Assembly: GCF_949628265.1 (NCBI RefSeq)
Contig: NC_088786.1
Coordinates: 15,934,001-15,998,000 of the forward strand
DNA length: 64,000 bases
DNA from: Cloeon dipterum
Lineage: Eukaryota; Arthropoda; Insecta; Ephemeroptera; Baetidae
Direction: 5' to 3'
Shown: positions 60,085-64,000 of the stretch, piece by piece
Numbering within the stretch: position 1 is the stretch's first letter
Layout: every line of letters begins with the position of its first letter
Translations under genes and position numbers: made by a program
The notes under the pieces: model-generated
What the model saw: the letters and a program-made list of their open reading frames with translations, nothing else
Database searches by the model: none
Told to the model about the DNA's origin: nothing

Positions 60085-63000
60085 TTATTTTCCAACAACA
60101 AAATATTGAATTTTGTTACAAAAATTTGTCAAACATTAAAGCTACTTCTGTTGTCTCAATAGAAGTTAAAAATCAGCAGCATGATGAATGATGATCTTAA
60201 TAAAATTTTCGCGGATTTTAATATTGTTTAATAGTTTTAAGAAATTCAAAAATATTAAATTTATTAATTCCATAAAATTATAAGTTTGTTACTGCTAACA
60301 TTTTAATCATTTGCCAAAATATTTGTGATTTCAATAAAAACTATGAGCCTAATTATGATTGTAGATGTAAGTTCTGTGGCGAGACTTGTGAAAAATATCA
60401 TATCCAAAAGTGTACAGCAAGAAAACTTACTTTGAGAGAAGCAGCGAAAATGTGTAAAAATTGATTAGCCTTTAGATGTAGAGTGTTGCACGCATATTTT
60501 GCGTTTAATAAACCATTAATTAAATAAAAACTGATTCATAAAAGCATCTTACAAAGCTGCGTAATACGTAGAATTTTAATTGAAAATCAGTTTAAAAAAA
60601 TATATATTATGGAACAAATTACAGTCTAATTTCTTTAAAATTTAATTAATTTAAACCTTAAATAGAATCATATTTTAAAATCTCCTGTCATAAAATTATC
60701 CAAGGTTAAGCTGCAGCCTTCAGTATTCATACAAGATACACGGAAATGAATTCTTCTTCTAGAAATTTCGTAATAGTTTGACTTTCAGATTTTCACTTTT
60801 ATAAAAAGCTCCAAATAATTCATTATCATTCTAGTTGACCCTTTACACACATATCAATCTATCTTAACCTTTCTTTTAAAAAAATGGCAAAAGGTATTAA
60901 AAATTGAATTGTTGAAAAGTGAAAATAGCGACAAACGAACAAACATTCTAAAAGTCCGTAAAACGAAGAAATCAAAACAGGCGTCGTATAACAAAAGAGT
61001 GAACAAGTTGGATCTGATCAATTACTGACTTATTTTTGTTTCGAAAATAAACAACGACAGGCGGCATTTCCTGTCAAAATGCGTGCTGACTGGTGTTCGC
61101 AACCCGAATGCAAATAATCGGGCAACCCGTCTCACGAGAATAGCCTTTGTTTGACTATCATAGCTAGTGCGAAAATAAACTCGGGTGTGCAAAAAGTCCC
61201 CTTCCGCAAATTGCTCACATCACGATTCACGACCATTCACTTTGCGCGGCACGTCTTCAGCATTTGTATCGCGCGAGCAAAATGAATAATCCGGTTGCCA
61301 TGCCACCACTCGATAATGCATGCAGCAATCATACGCGGAAAATAACTCCTGCTCCGTTAATACATGTGCGATTACTAATAAGGACGGAGCATGCTCTTAT
61401 GCCATTGTGTGTATTTGTGGAGGGATTATTAGGCAACCCTTACAGCCCACACGCGCTAATCAGTGTGCGTATCACATAAATTTCAGCCTAAGACAGCCGC
61501 TTTTCTTACGGCTGTGCGGTGGCGAGGACGATCGAAATACGTTCCGCGAAGGGATCAGCACACGGAGCGAGGAAGGAAACTGTTTGATCTGCGGTTTCCT
61601 TCGACAATAGCATGTTGTGCCGACCGAATCGTGCCCCTTCGCGTCTAATTCTCGTTTACGCTGCATTTAGGTTGTTAATTATCATGGAGTTGTTGAGAAA
61701 CAATAACAAAGGCAGGGTCTGGTTTGCGGCGGTCTTCGCTATTGAAGGCGTGGACGAGAGGAAAAGTTCAACTCCAGCAGAGCTCCATTCACGGCAAGGA
61801 AAATAAAACTAAAATGTCTAAACTTTTGTAAAAATTGTTTCCTTACACCTGAAAAGAATTTGCGATATCTAATTGTCAAAACTCGTAACAAAAAATTATA
61901 TACAATATTTCTGGGCAAGACATTCCAAAAGAACAGCATTGTTTTAAACAGACTGGTCCTGAAGCTGCTAGCAGATTTAAATATTTCTTAATTTTTCTTT
62001 TCATTTTAGCGCTATAAGTTAGTTCGAATTTTCCAAAACACTCTGATTTTGTTGAACACTTGTTGAACACTTTATCTTGTGAAATGCGTAATTATGTTAA
62101 ATTAAGAGATTCGTAACAATATAACAACTTTAAATAGCTTTTATAAATAGAGATATTCGTTAAATTTAAAATTGAAATAAAATTCAATGTTATTTTAACA
62201 AATGAGGTTTTTCCACTTCAGCAAAAGACGTTGCTGTCATTTAATTCAAGAAAATTCTTACAAATACAATCAATAATATTATTACCAAGCTGTGTCAAAG
62301 ATGCCCTGCTGACCCATAACAATAAACAAAAGTTGAACATAAAAATAAAGAATATATGAATTCAGATACTGTGATACTTAAAAAAAATTGTCGTTGCTTA
62401 ACTCGTGTATCTCAAATTTTAACAAAATATGTAAAACGCAATATTATATTACGATCCCAAGAGTACGTAGACTAACTTGATAAACAAACTGGGGCATATT
62501 TACACATTTTTTTGGTTCTGTTGATAGCAATATGAAACACTGATTGATGCTAATCTAAAAAATTATCATAATTAATTTATCACTGAGTTTTCTTCATTAA
62601 TACAAAAAATGACTTTAACATTTTAATGTGATCAGAAAAATAGCTTTCGGAAATCAACTTTTTAATTCATCACAGCTCTGCTGAGAAACCCAACTTAAGT
62701 ATCAAAGTAAACCGCTAAAGCATATCTATTTTAAATGTTTATTAATTTACATGTATGTATTTTTTACTTTTTATCCCTGGGTATGCACTGTACTAGCACG
62801 AATGCTTAAACCTGGGTCACAATAACACCGCGAACGGATAACATGGGCACACCAGGCCGCACAGGAAGAGCCACTTGCCTCCGCACCGACGACTTTTTGA
62901 AACGCATTCGTCCCGCGATGCCAAAGAAAGGAAAGGTGCAAAACAAGCAAAGAATAACGCAAAAGTTTAAAGTGTAAGAAACTTATCACTGCAGAGATTT

Positions 63001-64000
63001 AGTTCAATTCAAGGGAAAAGAAACGAAGATGTCTAGAAGCTTTTGATGTTGCGAGGGAAGTAGCTCAAATTAATAATATTTTGTGATTGGTGGAAAGACA
63101 TCTTTTGTTTTTAACTAAATAAAAAATAAAAAATTCGGTATGGAGATTTATTCTACACTGAATTTACAACTAGCAAAAAAGTCCTAAAATTCAGGATCAG
63201 ATCTTTGATAAAAATATATGGAATGCATATATCGGAACAGCAGAGCAGAGAGGTAAACAAGAGAAAATTTGTCGCGCTCTCGATTGATTTTCGCCGCTCG
63301 CGTGGGCGCACACAGATTCCGCGGATTCCCCCACGCGCGCAACGAAGTTTGCCGCAAATGGAAACGCATGCAAATAAAAACGCACTCGGTTGGCGCACAC
63401 AAACACGGATGGGCGCGCGCGTCGATAAAATATTGCAAGCACGGCGTGTCACTTTACCTTCTCAGGATGTGCGGGGTGGCCGAGAAGAGAGCAGATAGAA
63501 AAGTCTGTCAGATCCGCCCGCCAGTCGGCTCGGCCGGCATACTGAGAAAAGCAAAGCACTCTTCTTCACATAGTCCTCGACGACGAGTCTCAATCTAATT
63601 TTAGCGTCTTTGCCTCGTGCGTTGTATGTCAAGATACATGGCATAAAAAACAAGAGTAGACGCGCCGCACAAAAAAGAGAGAGCAGCGCGCGCAATTGCT
63701 TTTCTAAAAGTGATGCATGGTTCCTGTTTCCGGAATGGAAATATACTTGCTTTAATCAGTTCCTTGCCCCGGCCCGGCCCGGCCGCCACCGGGGGTTGAT
63801 TTCTGATCGCGACCCCGAAGGGAGAAAGCGCCTCGCTCGCTCCACGTGTGCGCCACACGTCATTTCGAGACAGCATCAGCTAATGAGCGATTCATTTCCC
63901 TGATGGATTGTTAAATTTGAGCACGCTTGTCATAATGTTGTGTTGAGGGGTTAAACGAGTTGAAAATGATTTGTATTCATCGTAGTTCAAAGCACGTGAT
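60085..64000. other. Non-coding DNA at the right end of the window
   Basis: 60085-61050 and 61800-62780 are strongly AT-rich. GC-richer patches lie at about 61480-61790, 62810-62960 and 63240-63870, the last with a CGGCCCGGCCCGGCC run near 63771. These could be promoter or first-exon sequence for TANC (a minus-strand GTAAAG donor lies near 63450) or for a gene beyond the edge. Short open frames on both strands lack domains. I recognise no tRNA. Confidence 0.35.

Overview
This window is insect-type nuclear DNA. It has many short GT-AG introns (often 50-65 bp), a ZAD-type zinc-finger gene, and insect orthologues of Medea, Brr2, Gbs-76A, SepSecS and rolling pebbles/TANC. I cannot name the species from the sequence. 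Intergenic and intronic DNA is mostly AT-rich, with one striking GC-rich exception. Exon maps were built by hand from reading frame, GT/GC-AG sites and phase continuity. In the five multi-exon genes where I summed every exon, the total is an exact multiple of three.

Layout. (1) 1-3385, minus: 5' two-thirds or so of an RRM + MYND + Tudor-like gene (vreteno-like piRNA factor), running off the left edge. (2) 4853-8901, plus: a 916-aa THAP + ZAD + 15 C2H2 zinc-finger protein. (3) 9578-13050, minus: complete Medea/Smad4, 670 aa, with a foldback MITE-like element in one intron. (4) 13859-25579, plus: complete Brr2/SNRNP200, 2137 aa in 25 exons, head-to-head with Medea across about 0.8 kb. Its 13th intron is 3.6 kb and almost filled by a GC-rich, CpG-rich, partly tandemly repeated island (about 17270-20550) unlike anything around it. 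(5) 25.6-36.1 kb: about 10 kb without coding exons, holding a candidate 5' exon/promoter, paired CACGTG boxes and GA/CT microsatellites. (6) 36112-39976, plus: a PP1 glycogen-targeting subunit (PPP1R3/Gbs-76A), 348 aa. (7) 43878-47188, plus: SepSecS, 519 aa, with the PLP lysine at residue 284. (8) 49260-57373, minus: a TANC/rolling pebbles scaffold, 1350 aa in 23 coding exons, including two introns that fit only as GC-AG introns. (9) 57.4-64 kb: the upstream region of TANC, containing a 5'-truncated LINE reverse-transcriptase copy (58262 to about 60080, minus).

The genes are not a functional cluster. They are housekeeping, signalling and germline genes packed at moderate density. Points most worth following up: the GC-rich repeat island in the Brr2 intron, the THAP-ZAD-C2H2 fusion, the candidate GC-AG introns, the E-box pairs upstream of the glycogen-targeting gene, and retention of the selenocysteine pathway.
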